From: Deltaproteobacteria bacterium
GTDB lineage: Bacteria > Myxococcota_A > UBA9160 > SMWR01
Assembly: GCA_019310965.1 (NCBI GenBank)
Contig: JAFDDG010000011.1
Location: forward strand, 1 to 64,000
Direction: 5' to 3'
DNA: 64,000 bases
Position 1 is the stretch's first letter; each line of letters opens with the position of its first letter. Shown in pieces: positions 62,716-64,000 of this stretch. The translations under genes and the position numbers were made by a program. The notes beneath the pieces were generated by a model that worked only from the letters and a program-made list of their open reading frames with translations, made no database searches and was not told the DNA's origin.

Positions 62716-63897
62716 ATGATCGATTTCGAGCTCTCCCAACGCGACCGCAACATTCTCGATCAGGTGCGCCAGCAATCGCTGGTCTGCCGCCAATATGCGC
62801 GCCACTACGACGAGAACGAACACGAGTTCCCGCCGGACGTGCTGCCGGAGGCCGCCGACTTTCCCGAACTCGCCGGCGAGATGCTCAGGCGCGAGGAGGG
62901 CGACAGCGGCTTGGGCGTGCTCGGCCTGCTGGTGACCATGGGGGAGCACTGGGGCGACTACTCGGTGCGCATTCGCCGACCGAAGGGCACCGCCCTCGGC
63001 AACGCGGCGTTGCGCGCTTCCGGCACCCCGGAGCAACGCGAGAAATGGCGCTCGCTGACTCTCGCCATGGCGATCACCGAGCCGGGCTGCGGCTCGGATC
63101 CGTCCCAGGTGCAGACCACGGCGGTGCTCGACGAAGGGAGCGACGAGTGGGTGATCAACGGCGAGAAGATCTTCGTCACCGCCGGCTGCCGGGCGGAAGG
63201 CGTGGTGCTCTGGGCGACTCTCGACAGGAGTGCGGGTCGCGCCGGCATCAAGTCGTTCCTGGTGGAGAAGGGCACGCCCGGCTTCGTCGTTTCGCAGAAG
63301 GAGAAGAAGCTCGGCATCCGTGCCGATGACACCGCGGCCTACGTCTTCAACGACTGCCGCATTCCGCGCGGCAACCTGCTGGGCGGCAAGGAGGAGATTC
63401 CGAAGGCGGGCTCCGGCGGCTTCAAGGGCGTGATGAAGACCTTCAACATGACGCGTCCGTTGGTGGCGGCCATCGGTCTCGGCATGGGCGAGGCGGCTCT
63501 CGATTTTACCCGCGAGCACCTGGAAGACTGCGGCGTCGACCTCGGCTACGGCGGAGCGGCCTCCGGGCAATCCGCCGCCGCCGAAAAATTCCAGCGGCTC
63601 GAGGCCATCTACGAGGCGGCAAAGCTCACCATCCTGCGCGCCGCGTGGCTTGCCGATGCCGGGCAGCCCAACAACCTCGAGTCGTCGTTGTGCAAGGCCA
63701 AGACCGGCGCAGCGGTGCGTGAGATCACGCAGGGCTGCATCGAGATCCTGGGCCCGCTCGCGATCTCACGGGATCACCTGCTCGAGAAGTGGTTCCGCGA
63801 CGTTCGCATCACCGATATCTACGAGGGCACTGGAGAGATCCAGCGCATGATCATCGCGCGCACTCTCTTCGGCTACACCCGGGCAGACCTCAGCTAG
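62716..63897 (+). CDS. Acyl-CoA dehydrogenase, catalytic subunit candidate
   Basis: A 393-residue acyl-CoA dehydrogenase. LAMAITEPGCGSDPSQVQTT holds the TEP motif and WVINGEKIFVTAGCRAEGVV the next segment. VRITDIYEGTGEIQRMIIAR carries the catalytic Glu in YEGT. The N-terminal part is unusual (QYARHYDENEHEFPPDVLPE). It follows the degenerate dehydrogenase by 76 bases with AGGAG before ATG 62716, consistent with an operon encoding an alpha/beta pair. The acyl substrate is unknown; the SCP2-fused regulator upstream hints at a large or sterol-like ligand, which is inference. Confidence 0.87.
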   Translation: MIDFELSQRDRNILDQVRQQSLVCRQYARHYDENEHEFPPDVLPEAADFPELAGEMLRREEGDSGLGVLGLLVTMGEHWGDYSVRIRRPKGTALGNAALRASGTPEQREKWRSLTLAMAITEPGCGSDPSQVQTTAVLDEGSDEWVINGEKIFVTAGCRAEGVVLWATLDRSAGRAGIKSFLVEKGTPGFVVSQKEKKLGIRADDTAAYVFNDCRIPRGNLLGGKEEIPKAGSGGFKGVMKTFNMTRPLVAAIGLGMGEAALDFTREHLEDCGVDLGYGGAASGQSAAAEKFQRLEAIYEAAKLTILRAAWLADAGQPNNLESSLCKAKTGAAVREITQGCIEILGPLAISRDHLLEKWFRDVRITDIYEGTGEIQRMIIARTLFGYTRADLS

Positions 63898-63962
63898 GAG
63901 CCCGGCTGCCGGGGGATCGTTCGCCGACGCGCGCGGCGCTCGTGCGCGGTAGGCTCTGCGCC

Positions 63963-64000
63963 GTGCAGGTGATCCTCGTCGACACGTCTGGAGAGAAACC
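63963..64000 (+). CDS. Start of a further gene (truncated by window)
   Basis: GTG 63963 opens a frame reading VQVILVDTSGEK, the look of a normal N-terminal beta strand. It begins 65 bases after the dehydrogenase stop. There is too little to name, and the ribosome site is weak. Confidence 0.35.
   Translation, partial: MQVILVDTSGEK

Noticed and set aside
1-64000. CRISPR arrays, complete insertion sequences or prophage modules
   Set aside because: I saw no regular spaced repeats, transposase motifs, phage structural genes or terminal inverted repeats anywhere in the window.

Overview
The window is high-GC DNA with tightly packed genes and no phage, transposon or CRISPR structure. It reads as the chromosome of a Gram-negative bacterium. 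Supporting signs are lipoprotein signal peptides, a three-gene proton-translocating transhydrogenase, a bacterial type A RNase P RNA, LeuCD, UppP and a group 1/2 sigma factor. Many acyl-CoA enzymes, a luciferase-like (F420-type) oxidoreductase and a malyl-CoA lyase suggest a deltaproteobacterial-grade lineage such as Myxococcota or Binatota. That placement is inference, because no phylogenetic marker was aligned.

Layout. 1-7600: the 3' end of nadA, then about 7.1 kb of surface-polysaccharide or lipid-glycan genes (two YfhO-like membrane proteins, a methyltransferase, a GT2 glycosyltransferase), then a second, frameshifted copy of the nadA 3' end in direct orientation. 7.6-10.1 kb: two oxidoreductases. 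10.5-16.5 kb: a CoA-ester carbon module with malyl-CoA lyase, a small Fe-S protein, succinyl/malyl-CoA synthetase subunits, a mesaconyl-CoA-hydratase-like MaoC protein and a divergent MDR reductase. 17-19.8 kb: pntAA-pntAB-pntB. 19.9-35.4 kb: mixed housekeeping and lipid genes, including a TraB/GumN lipoprotein, dienelactone hydrolase, PAS and PilZ proteins, acyl-CoA dehydrogenase, alcohol dehydrogenase, a deoxyhypusine-synthase homologue, a YyaL-type protein, an RlmI-type methyltransferase, an acyl-CoA synthetase and a crotonase.

35.4-38.2 kb: leuCD, tRNA-Pro(UGG) and the remains of a tyrosine integrase. 38.2-55 kb: a GT-C-like membrane protein, transketolase, PepF, DinB, PurN, MetF, a PfkB kinase with a cation exchanger, an L-2-hydroxyglutarate-oxidase-like protein, PP2C, ThrH and UppP. 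55-60.1 kb: a sigma factor, an SLC13-type transporter and an N-acetylglutamate synthase. 60.1-64 kb: RNase P RNA, then an HxlR-SCP2 regulator driving two acyl-CoA dehydrogenases from an AT-rich, palindromic operator region.

Functionally, the 10.5-16.5 kb module fits interconversion of glyoxylate, acetyl- or propionyl-CoA and C4/C5 CoA esters. The transhydrogenase next to it could supply NADPH. The strongest structural signals are the nadA-flanked glycan island and the tRNA-Pro/integrase scar. The strongest biochemical one is the malyl-CoA cluster with its embedded small Fe-S protein.
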